Source: Blautia pseudococcoides
GTDB taxonomy: Bacteria > Bacillota > Clostridia > Lachnospirales > Lachnospiraceae
Assembly (NCBI RefSeq): GCF_001689125.2
Contig: NZ_CP015405.2
Span: 2,261,001-2,325,000 of the forward strand
DNA: 64,000 nucleotides
Direction of reading: 5' to 3'
A program made the position numbers and the translations under genes. Positions 7,472 to 16,315 of the stretch are shown in pieces. How positions within the stretch are numbered: position 1 is the stretch's first letter; every line of letters starts with the position of its first letter. The notes under the pieces are model-generated. The model saw only the letters and a list, made by a program, of their open reading frames with translations. It did not search any database and was not told the origin of the DNA.

Positions 7472-8746
7472 TCAGTACCATGGGACATCATACTCTTCAA
7501 TCTTCCCCTCTTCCGCATTCACAGAGTAACCAGCCGCAGTATCTGATTTTTCATTATACTTTTTATACATGATAAATAGTAAAGATTCCCCATCATCTGA
7601 CACTCTGTCGTATACCACAGTCACCTCATACGGAATATCATTTTTATTTACATAAGCAGCCGTATCCCCGCCCAAAATGGCGTAAAAATTCCCCTTCGCA
7701 TTATATGTTTTTTCTGATGTTGTGAATTGTTTTGAAAGCTTATTCTCATACAAACAGTCGTAAGCCTCCTCCACACGGCTGGCATAGTTTTTGTTTTCTT
7801 CCTCCGTATCCTGAGTTATCTGGTCCATCCTATCACTTTCCTCCAGGGAGTAGAGCAACGCATTGTAAGTCTCCTCCAGGGTCTCTTCTACAATCTCAGC
7901 ATCTGTAAAGTAATCTCCTCCCCTTTCCTCATCCGTAGATTTTTTCTTGCCGCTGAAGTTCAGACTGCATACACTTTTGCTCCCTTTTATCTCTATTTGT
8001 ACCTGCAGAGTACCGGGAAATTTTTCAAAAATGGGATCTTCTATGGCATCGGAAATCATTTTTGCCGCCTCTTTTGAAACCTGTTTAAGTTCCGCTTCAT
8101 TCTTCATAATGAGATGGTTTTCACTCCACTCTGTGCGAAATCCCTCTGCCTCATATGTCTCTTTAAAATAATATGTTTCAATGTTTTCTATAAAATCATC
8201 TGCGACTTCACTGCCCGAAACAGTAGGATATCTGAGAATATGAACTGCTGCCATAGGATATTTTTCCGTCATATATGCCCCGGATCTCTTCTCAAACTGC
8301 ATGTTGTATTTCTCCTCCAGCAGCTTGATATCCCTCTCCTCGTCCCACTCAAATTGTTTCCTTCCAAAAAAAGATATCTTGTCCCAGTATGTATAATTTG
8401 TCGAATCTCCGCCTGACTGTTCTGTCACACAGAGCATACGGGAACCAATATCATGCTCCTCGGGAGACTTGAGCAGAAAGTAAACAAATCCCACTAAAAA
8501 TACGATCACTGCCAAAACAGCATAGATAACTGTCAATACCGCAGCCACCACTTTATACTTTATCCTGGTCAGATAATATCCGATCAGGAGGGCGGGGAAG
8601 AGAAAGGCCAAAGCCCATAAAAGAGCCTGCACCCACATTCTGAATTCAACCCCAATTCCCCGCAGAATAAATTTAGCAAGGCCGAATCCCATTAAACTTC
8701 CCAAATAAATGATCCAGGGAAGCGCATATTTTGTCTTACGTTCCAT
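7472..8746 (-). CDS. Membrane protein with large extracytoplasmic or soluble C-terminal region, unknown
   Basis: A 424-aa protein from the ATG at 8746, chosen because AAGGAG lies just upstream; a longer frame to 8797 has no such site. The first 110 residues hold about three hydrophobic segments separated by short charged turns. The remaining 300 are hydrophilic, rich in Glu, Lys and Tyr, with no cysteine pair or catalytic motif that I recognise. Function unknown. It lies downstream of the DUF6179/DUF6323-like pair on the same strand with a 63-base gap and may be co-transcribed with them. Confidence 0.75.
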   Translation of the reverse strand: MERKTKYALPWIIYLGSLMGFGLAKFILRGIGVEFRMWVQALLWALAFLFPALLIGYYLTRIKYKVVAAVLTVIYAVLAVIVFLVGFVYFLLKSPEEHDIGSRMLCVTEQSGGDSTNYTYWDKISFFGRKQFEWDEERDIKLLEEKYNMQFEKRSGAYMTEKYPMAAVHILRYPTVSGSEVADDFIENIETYYFKETYEAEGFRTEWSENHLIMKNEAELKQVSKEAAKMISDAIEDPIFEKFPGTLQVQIEIKGSKSVCSLNFSGKKKSTDEERGGDYFTDAEIVEETLEETYNALLYSLEESDRMDQITQDTEEENKNYASRVEEAYDCLYENKLSKQFTTSEKTYNAKGNFYAILGGDTAAYVNKNDIPYEVTVVYDRVSDDGESLLFIMYKKYNEKSDTAAGYSVNAEEGKIEEYDVPWY

Positions 8747-8809
8747 GTTTTCTCCTTGTTTCCATCCACGCTCGGTAATTTCACAGAGTACGACCACATT
8801 TGCAGCCGC

Positions 8810-9649
8810 TCACGACCCAAAAAATACCGCTTCCAACGTCCCATACTTTATGCCGTTTTGGATTCTGACGGCATATTCATGGCATAAGCTGTAAAAATAT
8901 GGAACCCACTCCTGTCTGCCTGATTTTTCAGCCAGGATCCGTAATAGTGTTTTCAGTTTTCCCTCTGTTTTTTGCAGGTTATCACCTGAAAAATACTGTT
9001 CTGCCGCCTCAATATCCTGATCAGAAAGTGAAAGCTCCATAAGCCGCCTGTCAGCGATCATACAACCAAATGCCGTGACAAGCACCATCTCACTTAGGTT
9101 TCCCATATATGAGGTGCCTGTTCTGCCCTGCACCTGCTTCAAAAGGCGTCTCACAGCCTGTTCCGGAAAACATTCCAAAAGTCCTCTCTCCACTACTATA
9201 TCACATAAATATTGATAAATGATATCAATTCCGCACATTTCCCCACGAAAATTCACAGTTGGATAGTCCAGTGTCAGCAAATGGTCCTGTGGTCTGAATC
9301 TGGCATCATAGGCAATAAAGAACGCGGGCATTCCTTCCAGCAGGGTTCCCCTGTAATTGCTGCAGCCGTAATCGCAGAAATCTCCAGTCAGATCATGAAA
9401 GATTTCTTTTGCCTTATGGACTTTCTCCACCACCCTGTCATAACCGATCTTATATGCATCCTCTGCCTTCACCGCATGTTCTGACAGCAATGCGCTTGCA
9501 GTGATATTTTCATATTCCTGTACGCAATATAGCACAGCCTCCATGAGCATCTGAGCGGTTTCATACGTCACAGAGCTGCTCTCTTTGGAGGTGTATTTAT
9601 CTGCAAGCCATGCCGTCAAAGGCAGTAATTCTTCCAACGGGTATTCCAT
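8810..9649 (-). CDS. Conserved protein, probably DUF6179-like
   Basis: A 279-aa soluble, mostly helical protein. The start at 9649 is preferred because AGGAAGGGG precedes it; a start at 9679 is possible. No transmembrane segment or known catalytic motif is visible. It is encoded directly after the DUF6323-like gene, and I recall these two uncharacterised families as neighbours in Clostridia (established only from memory). The pairing suggests a complex or shared pathway of unknown purpose. Confidence 0.6.
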   Translation of the reverse strand: MEYPLEELLPLTAWLADKYTSKESSSVTYETAQMLMEAVLYCVQEYENITASALLSEHAVKAEDAYKIGYDRVVEKVHKAKEIFHDLTGDFCDYGCSNYRGTLLEGMPAFFIAYDARFRPQDHLLTLDYPTVNFRGEMCGIDIIYQYLCDIVVERGLLECFPEQAVRRLLKQVQGRTGTSYMGNLSEMVLVTAFGCMIADRRLMELSLSDQDIEAAEQYFSGDNLQKTEGKLKTLLRILAEKSGRQEWVPYFYSLCHEYAVRIQNGIKYGTLEAVFFGS

Positions 9650-9685
9650 ATATATTCCCCTTCCTGTCATATCTGTCATTTACTT

Positions 9686-10228
9686 CTACTCCCAAAAAAG
9701 TTCCTTCAAAACAGACTGGTAAAGCTCCGGGTCCCAGCGCTCCTCCTCGCTGAGCTCGTCATAAGCATCCGCACCGCCGGTTTGTATAAATCCCAGATTC
9801 CCTTCTCGGACAGCCCTTGAAAAACGTTCCAGGCAGGTATTTTCCAGATAATCCAAATCCCCAAAACATACGGACTCATACTGCTGTCTCATAAACGTCA
9901 TCAATTCATCATCTGTCAGCCTGTCCTGAGATTCATTTTTAAAGCGGTAAAAAATGTCCTGCAGCCTTGTTAATGTGGCAAGATACGTGTCCTGGCTGAT
10001 ATACTGAGAATCACAGAAGCTGTAGATGATCTTATCCAGTATTCCTCTGCCAAACTCCACCCTTCCATACTTTTTCAGGCTGTTATTCCTGCTTACGATC
10101 AGTTTTTTTGCCTCCTGTTCGGAAAGCGCAAGTCCAAATTTCTCTGTCCTCTGATTGTAAGCGTCCAGCATTGTCAGCTCATCCTTCTGCCGCTTCTTAG
10201 TGAGCATCTCAAAAATCTGTTTTTCCAT
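9686..10228 (-). CDS. DUF6323-like conserved protein
   Basis: A 180-aa soluble protein. The start at 10228 sits 7 bases after AGGAGG; longer in-frame extension upstream has no ribosome site. It contains the pattern I associate with DUF6323: RTEKFGLALSEQEAKKL, VEFGRGIL, FCDSQYI, FKNESQDRLTDDELMTFM. The function is undescribed as far as I know. It is upstream of the DUF6179-like gene (36 bases) and is the first gene of a three-gene minus-strand group. Confidence 0.65.
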   Translation of the reverse strand: MEKQIFEMLTKKRQKDELTMLDAYNQRTEKFGLALSEQEAKKLIVSRNNSLKKYGRVEFGRGILDKIIYSFCDSQYISQDTYLATLTRLQDIFYRFKNESQDRLTDDELMTFMRQQYESVCFGDLDYLENTCLERFSRAVREGNLGFIQTGGADAYDELSEEERWDPELYQSVLKELFWE

Positions 10229-10302
10229 GGCAATTCCTCCTGTTATTCCTGAGGCCGGCTTTCCCTGTACAGGATTGCCGGGCTTATGCAGCACTGTACG
10301 GT

Positions 10303-10385
10303 TGTCTGCGGCTGCCCCTGGCTGATGACAGCTTTTTACGGGGCAGACAGCGTTACGCTTTACAGGCCAGCCTGTAAATGGTAAC
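10303..10385. repeat. Two adjacent stem-loops, including a GTTAC/GTAAC palindrome
   Basis: GTCTGC..GCCCC pairs with GGGGCAGAC across about 45 bases, followed by GTTAC-GC-TTTACAGG / CCTGTAAA-TG-GTAAC at 10352-10385. It lies in the 275-base gap upstream of the DUF6323-like gene. The GTTAC/GTAAC ends recall the repeats at 2361 and 52691. Confidence 0.5.
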
Positions 10386-10462
10386 GATCATTATAACCCT
10401 GCCGGGATATCAATACAAGCCTTGAAAAAACGCTGTTTTTGTGGTAATATAATCATGGAAAA

Positions 10463-10488
10463 GGAAGCAGAAAATATAATCTGCTTCC
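10463..10488. terminator. Hairpin terminator
   Basis: GGAAGCAGA / TCTGCTTCC stem with an 8-base loop, followed by TTTTTGTT on the plus strand and TTTTCC on the minus strand. It sits just after the stop of the truncated permease gene. Confidence 0.6.
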
Positions 10489-10504
10489 TTTTTGTTCTAC
10501 TACT

Positions 10505-11119
10505 CTATTCTTTTGCCTTCAGTGCTTCCACCATATTAATACGGGGAATTTTCCTGGACACAGCAAGACTGATGAGCCAGGACAGTGCCAGAGTTCCGGC
10601 GGCACTGAAGATCCAGGATATTCCTCTTATATATATCGGCACATCCATGGAATCTGGAATCGTGGACAGCATATACACCAGAAGTCCGTATCCTGCCGGA
10701 AGTCCCAGAAGTATGCCCACAGCAGAAAGCCACACATTTTGCTCAATCATAACATTCTGTATTTTCCCATCTCCAAACCCGAGAACCTTCATGGTGGCAA
10801 ATTCACGGTACCGTTCCAAATAAGAAAGGACACCCAGATTATAGAGCATGACACCACCCAGAATCACAGCCCCTAAAACCAACAGCGCGATCATCATGAT
10901 CATACCTTCCATCATGGAATCTATCCCCTTTGTCAATTCACCCTGATGAGAAATACTGCATTCTTTCTCATATCCTCCGAATCCCTTTTGCGGCTCCACT
11001 CCAATGATAGCCGCAGGTGCATCTGCGCTATGCCTTCCAATCCCAGGCATAGTATTCAATGCTTCGATTGCCCAGTTTATAGATTCTGTTTGTAAACGCA
11101 CCATAATGGCAGTACCCAC
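10505..11119 (-). pseudogene. Truncated FtsX/MacB-type ABC transporter permease, C-terminal part
   Basis: Open frame of 204 codons whose last 130 residues form a typical FtsX-like domain: three hydrophobic segments, YREFATMKVLGFGDGKI after the first, and a basic C-terminus ending in NMVEALKAKE. Whole permeases of this type have 400-800 residues and more membrane segments, so the N-terminal part is missing. The region upstream is debris of mobile elements, which explains the loss. No ATPase partner lies beside it. Whether the remnant is translated is unclear; the first ATG has no convincing ribosome site. Confidence 0.75.
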
Positions 11120-11215
11120 TATGGTGCGTTTACGTTACAGATGAATATTCTGCTTCAAAAATATCACATGTCCGGAAATATGGAAAGCATTAATCTGGTT
11201 ATCGGAAATCACCTT

Positions 11216-11334
11216 AAATCAGCTTGACTACATATCATTCTATGAGGATTGTTTTGTCAAGGCCTTGCCGCCATTGGCGGTGCTTGCAGCCTTGATAAAT
11301 CAAGGCACATAGAATATCATTTATATGCTGATTT
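11216..11334. repeat. 119-bp nested palindromic element
   Basis: Outer arms AAATCAGC / GCTGATTT, then CATTCTATG / CATAGAAT, then TTGTCAAGGC / GCCTTGATAA, then GCCGCC-att-GGCGGT at the centre. It could be a miniature transposable element or a structured RNA. It lies within the debris region next to integrase and IS ATPase fragments. Confidence 0.55.
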
Positions 11335-11349
11335 CCATTCACCGGAATT

Positions 11350-11469
11350 ATGATTTCCTTACACCGGATTATTCAACAGAGAATCAATACATTTCGTTCA
11401 GAACACAATAAACCTGTAGAGCTTCGAGATATTGCCATAGTTTTACTTGGACTGAGGATAGGATTGTGA
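11350..11469 (+). pseudogene. Tyrosine recombinase (integrase) fragment
   Basis: A 39-codon open stretch reading RSEHNKPVELRDIAIVLLGL then RIGL and a stop. This is the beginning of the catalytic domain of phage-type integrases (pattern LRDxAIxLLGLxxGLR), cut just before the first catalytic Arg context is complete. No flanking integrase sequence remains. It overlaps by a few bases, in another frame, the ATPase fragment that follows, showing a deletion junction near 11465. Confidence 0.5.
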
Positions 11470-11710
11470 GATTCCCCAGTATGACCGGGCACAGATAGAT
11501 AAATATATTCAATGCCACCTTCGTTACGCCGATGGTACACAGGACATTTTTACTAATAAAGCAATCGATGAGATCTATCAGTATTCTGCCGAATCAGCGC
11601 GGGCGATCGATAAGGTATATACCCATGGCCTGATGAATGCCGCCCAGCACAACAAGAAGTTGATTGATGATCACACGGTCCGCTCAGTTATCGCTGGGGA
11701 ATTACCGTAA
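11462..11710 (+). pseudogene. IS-associated AAA ATPase (ExeA/TniB-like), C-terminal fragment
   Basis: An 82-codon open stretch ending at TAA 11708-11710. It reads DIFTNKAIDEIYQYSAESAR, then IDKVYTHGLMNAAQHNKK and IDDHTVRSVIAGELP, the typical end of the ATP-binding helper proteins encoded next to DDE transposases. The Walker motifs and the transposase are missing. It is evidence that an insertion element once sat here. Confidence 0.65.
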
Positions 11711-11766
11711 AGGAGAGAGAATCACACTTCGGTGCGGTACCTCTTAATCGTTTATCAAACAAAACT

Positions 11767-12033
11767 TCAGAGCAGTTTTAGGCATGGCACGAGGGCAGTT
11801 CCTGGACTCGATAGGGAAATCCCCCATGCCAACTCCGCAATGGTGTTTAACGATATATCATTTTTTTTAATCAGATCTTGAAGCTTCTTTGTTATAACCT
11901 CACTAACTACACCCCATTCTTGTTTAAATAAATTACTGTTATCACTACCCTCCTTAAAACTGCTAAACTCTTTATACTTACTTAGTAATTCTCTCCAATA
12001 CGAGATTTCTTCTATCTTTTTATACTTTTCCAT
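11767..12033 (-). CDS. Small AT-rich ORF, 88 aa, unknown
   Basis: Starts at an ATG 6 bases after GGGGG. It encodes a Lys/Glu-rich, mostly helical small protein with one Cys. The final 14 residues are encoded by higher-GC sequence with a GGCATGG / CCATGCC inverted pair, so the C-terminus may be altered by the junction with the debris region. It lies downstream of the two ABC exporter genes on the same strand, separated by about 500 bases without a clear gene. A link to the exporters (for instance immunity or substrate) is only speculation. Confidence 0.45.
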   Translation of the reverse strand: MEKYKKIEEISYWRELLSKYKEFSSFKEGSDNSNLFKQEWGVVSEVITKKLQDLIKKNDISLNTIAELAWGISLSSPGTALVPCLKLL

Positions 12034-12048
12034 CTTTAACCCCCTCAT

Positions 12049-12557
12049 TCTGATACATGGATAAATAAAATAATACTGAAAAGTTCGTCATTACTAAACA
12101 AAAAACTTATTAAAACTAACTTAGATAAGATAATCTCCATTCATTTTTATATCTAATTCTACACCACTTTACATATGTCGGCATGTCGGCGGTATTGTAC
12201 ACGAAAGTAGCATAAATACCTGATATCAAATTTATTCGTTTAGAAAAAAGCGAAGTTCCTATACGCTCTCTTCACATTTTTTTAAAAAACCTCCCCCGAT
12301 AAGGCAATTGTATATTCCGAAAAAGTGCCCGGCCAGTAATTGGAGCCGTTATTCGCTGGAAGGTCAAAAAACTTTAACACTTCCTCAAGCAACTTTTTAA
12401 CAAACTTAAAAACCATGGTTTCGTCGATACACAGAACCACCGGCTGCTGCTTCAAGGAGTCAGAAATCAGCTTGTACCTCGTCTACTAAGAGTCTGCCTA
12501 TCTTACATTCTTTTCGGCCTTAATTTACTGATTTATCTTCATAATACCAACATATAT
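12049..12557. other. Gap with degenerate coding remnants
   Basis: About 500 bases without an intact gene. The minus strand from about 12450 to 12290 gives an open stretch of roughly 55 codons (QQPVVLCIDETMV, then LEEVLKFFDLPANNGSNYW) broken by stops on its 5' side. It may be two pieces of decayed genes, perhaps from a transposase, but I cannot assign it. The rest is AT-rich noncoding sequence. Confidence 0.4.
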
Positions 12558-14348
12558 TTAATACTTTATATCCTCTCTTTTATACCAAATTGATTGTGCA
12601 TTCCACATATCTTTGTATTTACCTGAACGGGATAATAGTTCTTCATGAGTTCCTGTATCAACAATCCTTCCATTATCCATTACCACAATTCGATCAGCAA
12701 GTTTTGCAGTTCCTAATCTATGCGTTATCACCACAGCACACTTTCTTTTAGTTAATTTCTTAAATTGTGTATATATCATATTTTCCTCTATTGGGTCTAT
12801 TGCAGCAGTTGGTTCATCCAAAACTATAAATTTATAGTGTCGATATAGTCCACGTGCTATTGCTAAACGTTGCCATTGCCCACCTGATAAGTCTATACCC
12901 CCAAATTCTGGTGATAATACTGTATTTAAATTTATCTCGTTATATTTTGTGTTAATCCCCACATCCATTAAGGTAGATTTAATCCTTAATTCATCCATTC
13001 CTATGCCAATCTCACTAATAGACACATTTTCAGCAAGCGTCATTTTATATCGCTGGTAATCTTGAAATACACCTGATATTTCATTATATATATAACGTGG
13101 AGCTATAACCTCACTATCAAGTTCACCAATTATAGCCGTTCCCACTGACGGACGATATAGTCCCGTTAGAATTTTTACCAATGTACTTTTCCCTGAACCA
13201 TTTTCACCTACAATTGCAATAAACTCCCCATCCCTAATAGTTACTGACACATTAGCTAAAGCCATTTCGTTTCTACCCGGATAAATAAATCCCACATTTT
13301 TAGCTATTATCCCTTTACTAAAATCGTGGGTGCCTGATAAGCCTGACAGTTCTGCAGAATCATATATCTTTATAAGATTTGTAACCTTGCCGATATCTTT
13401 ATTAATACCACTAATATCCCATGTCATTATAGTCTGCATTATGTCAAATATTTGAGTTAATGCAGCAAATATTGCCGCAAAAGCTCCCACTGAAATTTCT
13501 CCTGATATGGTTGCTACAAATAACAAATATGTAGAAATACCCATACCAATGTATGTTACACTGTTTAATAATTGTTCTCGAACAACTATTTTTTTTTCTA
13601 TTTCCCATTGTTTATTTGTTAATTTAATTAACGTATCATTAAATAATTTAAAAAAGTATACAAACGCTCCTAGGGTACGTGTCTCCTTAATATACTGCCT
13701 GTCATTTAATATTTTTTTATAGTAGTCATACTCTCTTCGTAATGGTGCGCTTTGTTCCTCTAACTTTGCAAAGCCTTTTATACGAAATACCTGAGACAAA
13801 AAAGCAGGAATAAAAGCCAACAATAAGGTCAACGGCAAAACAGGTTTTAAATTAAATAAATATGCCCCCATAGATACAATATATACACCATCAAAAAATA
13901 TAAGATTCATTATAAAAAGACTAGTAACAGTCAATGGTTTAATTCCTTCTTTAGCTTTATTTAAGCTATCTAGAAAAAATGCATCTTCAAACTGTTCTGC
14001 ACTAAAATTCTGTATTTTTTCAAATAATTTCTTGTTATTAATTCCAGCGGATTTATCTACAATTACATTCCAATGAAAAAACTTCATACCATTCATTATT
14101 TGCTGAACACATGTAACTACAACCAAAACAAATAACGGCATAATACAATCAGTAAAATCTCGTTTACCCTCTGCTGCAATTGCAATAACATCGAAAAGCC
14201 TTTGCATTGCTGCCACTCTAATTGTTAATCCCAAAGCTTCCAAAAAAGCTAGCAATAAAAACACTATCATATGACCCGGAACTGCTTTAAATTGCATTTT
14301 AACAGTTAAAACAATTATTTTAATAAAACTGTACTTTTCACCCTTCAA
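12558..14348 (-). CDS. ABC exporter half-transporter (permease-ATPase fusion), second gene
   Basis: A 596-aa protein: about six membrane segments in the first 320 residues, then a nucleotide-binding domain with Walker A GENGSGKST, Q-loop SGVFQDYQRY, signature LSGGQWQRLAIARG, Walker B FIVLDEPTAAID and switch His in VVITHRLG. It exports a substrate across the cytoplasmic membrane. The ATG overlaps the stop of the preceding exporter gene (ATGA), so the two very likely form a heterodimer. Codon use is far more AT-rich than the flanks, a sign of transfer. Such pairs occur in peptide export, bacteriocin immunity and drug efflux; the substrate is unknown. Confidence 0.9.
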   Translation of the reverse strand: MKGEKYSFIKIIVLTVKMQFKAVPGHMIVFLLLAFLEALGLTIRVAAMQRLFDVIAIAAEGKRDFTDCIMPLFVLVVVTCVQQIMNGMKFFHWNVIVDKSAGINNKKLFEKIQNFSAEQFEDAFFLDSLNKAKEGIKPLTVTSLFIMNLIFFDGVYIVSMGAYLFNLKPVLPLTLLLAFIPAFLSQVFRIKGFAKLEEQSAPLRREYDYYKKILNDRQYIKETRTLGAFVYFFKLFNDTLIKLTNKQWEIEKKIVVREQLLNSVTYIGMGISTYLLFVATISGEISVGAFAAIFAALTQIFDIMQTIMTWDISGINKDIGKVTNLIKIYDSAELSGLSGTHDFSKGIIAKNVGFIYPGRNEMALANVSVTIRDGEFIAIVGENGSGKSTLVKILTGLYRPSVGTAIIGELDSEVIAPRYIYNEISGVFQDYQRYKMTLAENVSISEIGIGMDELRIKSTLMDVGINTKYNEINLNTVLSPEFGGIDLSGGQWQRLAIARGLYRHYKFIVLDEPTAAIDPIEENMIYTQFKKLTKRKCAVVITHRLGTAKLADRIVVMDNGRIVDTGTHEELLSRSGKYKDMWNAQSIWYKREDIKY

Positions 14349-16135
14349 CTATACCAACTCCTTTGCGCTTCAAACATTTCCGAGTACTGTCCTTTTGCAG
14401 CGATAAGTTCATTATGTGTTCCAGATTCAAGAATATGCCCATCTTCTATTACCAGTATTTTATCAGCCAATTTTGTTGAACCTAATCGATGGCTAATAAA
14501 TACAGTCGTTTTCCCCTCCATAAGCCTTCTTAATTTAGTATACAACTGATTTTCAGATATTGGATCAAGCGCAGCTGTAGGTTCATCCATTATTTTAATG
14601 GGCGCACGACTAATGAGTGAACGGGCTATAGCTACTCGTTGCCACTCTCCGCCTGATAAATCTTGTCCATCTTCCTTTACCCTTCCCAGTAAAGTATTCG
14701 TACCATTTTTTAGTTTTACTACTATATCTTTTAATCCGGCATCATCTATAACTTCACATATACGTCTGTCCAATTCACTTCCGCTGATATCACCAATTAC
14801 TATATTATCTTTAAGTGATACATAATACTTCGAAAAATCTTGATATATGATTGAAAATGTTGCTTTAAGAGTTCCAGCAGAATACTCCCGCAACTCTTTT
14901 CCATTTAATAAAATTTCCCCTTCATACTCTTTATATAGACCTGTCATTAACTTCGTTATTGTAGTCTTTCCTGCCCCATTTTTCCCAACAAACGCATAGT
15001 TCTTTCCACTCTCTAGTCTAAAAGAAAGATTCTTTAATATATATTTCTTATCACTCGGATATTTAAAACTAACCCCCCGAAATTCCAAGCTAGAAAATAC
15101 TATAGGCTCAACATCTGGTTTGCGCAATGCGCCCTCGGATTCATCTAGTTCTAAATATTTTTTAAATTCTTTCATAAATTCGTTAGCATTAGCAATAGTT
15201 TCTAGTGACCTCGCCATATCCCATCCCATATAGTGTAAAACTCCAATAATAGCACCAATCAAGCCCATATACATACCACTTGACAAATAACCTGATATTA
15301 CTGGGTTAATTAAAGTCAATGCCACCAATACAATAATAACGTTTAATCCTAATGAAGATCCCCTTGTGAGTAATAAATGTCTTGCGCTTACTTTTAATCT
15401 ATATTTACGTCCTTTTTCGTACTGCTCTTGCCACTTATCACTTACATAATTTCCATAACCAAATAAAGTACGCTCTTCTATATTGCCCTTGCCAGTAATA
15501 ACATCCTCAAGATACTTTACACGTCTATTATATACCTCTGATTCTTTAGTTGCTTGATAGTTTCTTCTTCCTGCACGTACAGAAAGCCACATCAAAGGCG
15601 CAGAAAAAAGAAAAATTAATATTGCTGCCCACCAAACATAAGCCATTATTATTCCTAATACTGATATAATATATATAATAATTTTTAATAATGACATAAA
15701 AGCATCATATACTTCCATCAATAGAGTAATCGTATTATCTGATACTCGAGAAATTAATTCCCAACTATCTTTGCTCTCGATATGCTTAAATTCTAACGAT
15801 GAAAGCTTTTTTGTAATCATTGGACTGAATTTGCATTGAATATTCCGTTTTATACTTGACCTAGTTAATGATATAAACGTACCAACTGTATTAATAATGC
15901 CCAACAACAATAGAAGATTAATAAGAGGTTTGTAAATTAAATACTTTGAAAACCCACGTAACAAAATTTCTGTTGCCGTATTAACAAAATCTGCTGTTGC
16001 TAACGTCATACCTGCAGTTGAAGATAAAGCTTCAATAATTATCAAAATGACATATAGTATAGCTGACAAAGGTGATGCCTGGAATGTCATATTCAATGCG
16101 TAAAAACCATTATGAAGTTTTTTTAAGAAGATCAT
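14345..16135 (-). CDS. ABC exporter half-transporter (permease-ATPase fusion), first gene
   Basis: A 596-aa protein with the same layout as its partner: five to six membrane segments, then Walker A GKNGAGKTT, signature LSGGEWQRVAIARS, Walker B IKIMDEPTAALD and switch His in FISHRLG. ATPase sites in both partners look intact, so no degenerate site is obvious. The start at 16135 is five bases after AGGGGGG; a start six codons upstream overlaps that site. There is no peptidase C39 domain, so it is not a leader-cleaving bacteriocin exporter. AT-rich like its partner. Confidence 0.9.
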   Translation of the reverse strand: MIFLKKLHNGFYALNMTFQASPLSAILYVILIIIEALSSTAGMTLATADFVNTATEILLRGFSKYLIYKPLINLLLLLGIINTVGTFISLTRSSIKRNIQCKFSPMITKKLSSLEFKHIESKDSWELISRVSDNTITLLMEVYDAFMSLLKIIIYIISVLGIIMAYVWWAAILIFLFSAPLMWLSVRAGRRNYQATKESEVYNRRVKYLEDVITGKGNIEERTLFGYGNYVSDKWQEQYEKGRKYRLKVSARHLLLTRGSSLGLNVIIVLVALTLINPVISGYLSSGMYMGLIGAIIGVLHYMGWDMARSLETIANANEFMKEFKKYLELDESEGALRKPDVEPIVFSSLEFRGVSFKYPSDKKYILKNLSFRLESGKNYAFVGKNGAGKTTITKLMTGLYKEYEGEILLNGKELREYSAGTLKATFSIIYQDFSKYYVSLKDNIVIGDISGSELDRRICEVIDDAGLKDIVVKLKNGTNTLLGRVKEDGQDLSGGEWQRVAIARSLISRAPIKIMDEPTAALDPISENQLYTKLRRLMEGKTTVFISHRLGSTKLADKILVIEDGHILESGTHNELIAAKGQYSEMFEAQRSWYS

Positions 16136-16315
16136 TTCTTCCCCCCTATACAATCATTAATAACTCGATTTATTTAAATAAATATGTATATACATAAACA
16201 GCTTTTGGTTATAGATATCAAGTGCGCTTTATATAAACTCAGTTTATTCTTCTAATTATTTATTTAAATCAATTAATTAATATGTTTCACTGTATATCCA
16301 CAAACAACTCCATTA

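Noticed and set aside
12290..12450. Possible transposase fragment reading IDETMV and FFDLPANNGSNYW
   Set aside because: Too short and broken to assign to an IS family by eye; listed only as a remnant within the gap.
14345..16135. Bacteriocin exporter with leader peptidase (C39)
   Set aside because: The protein begins directly with membrane segments; there is no N-terminal cysteine protease domain, and no double-glycine precursor gene was seen nearby.
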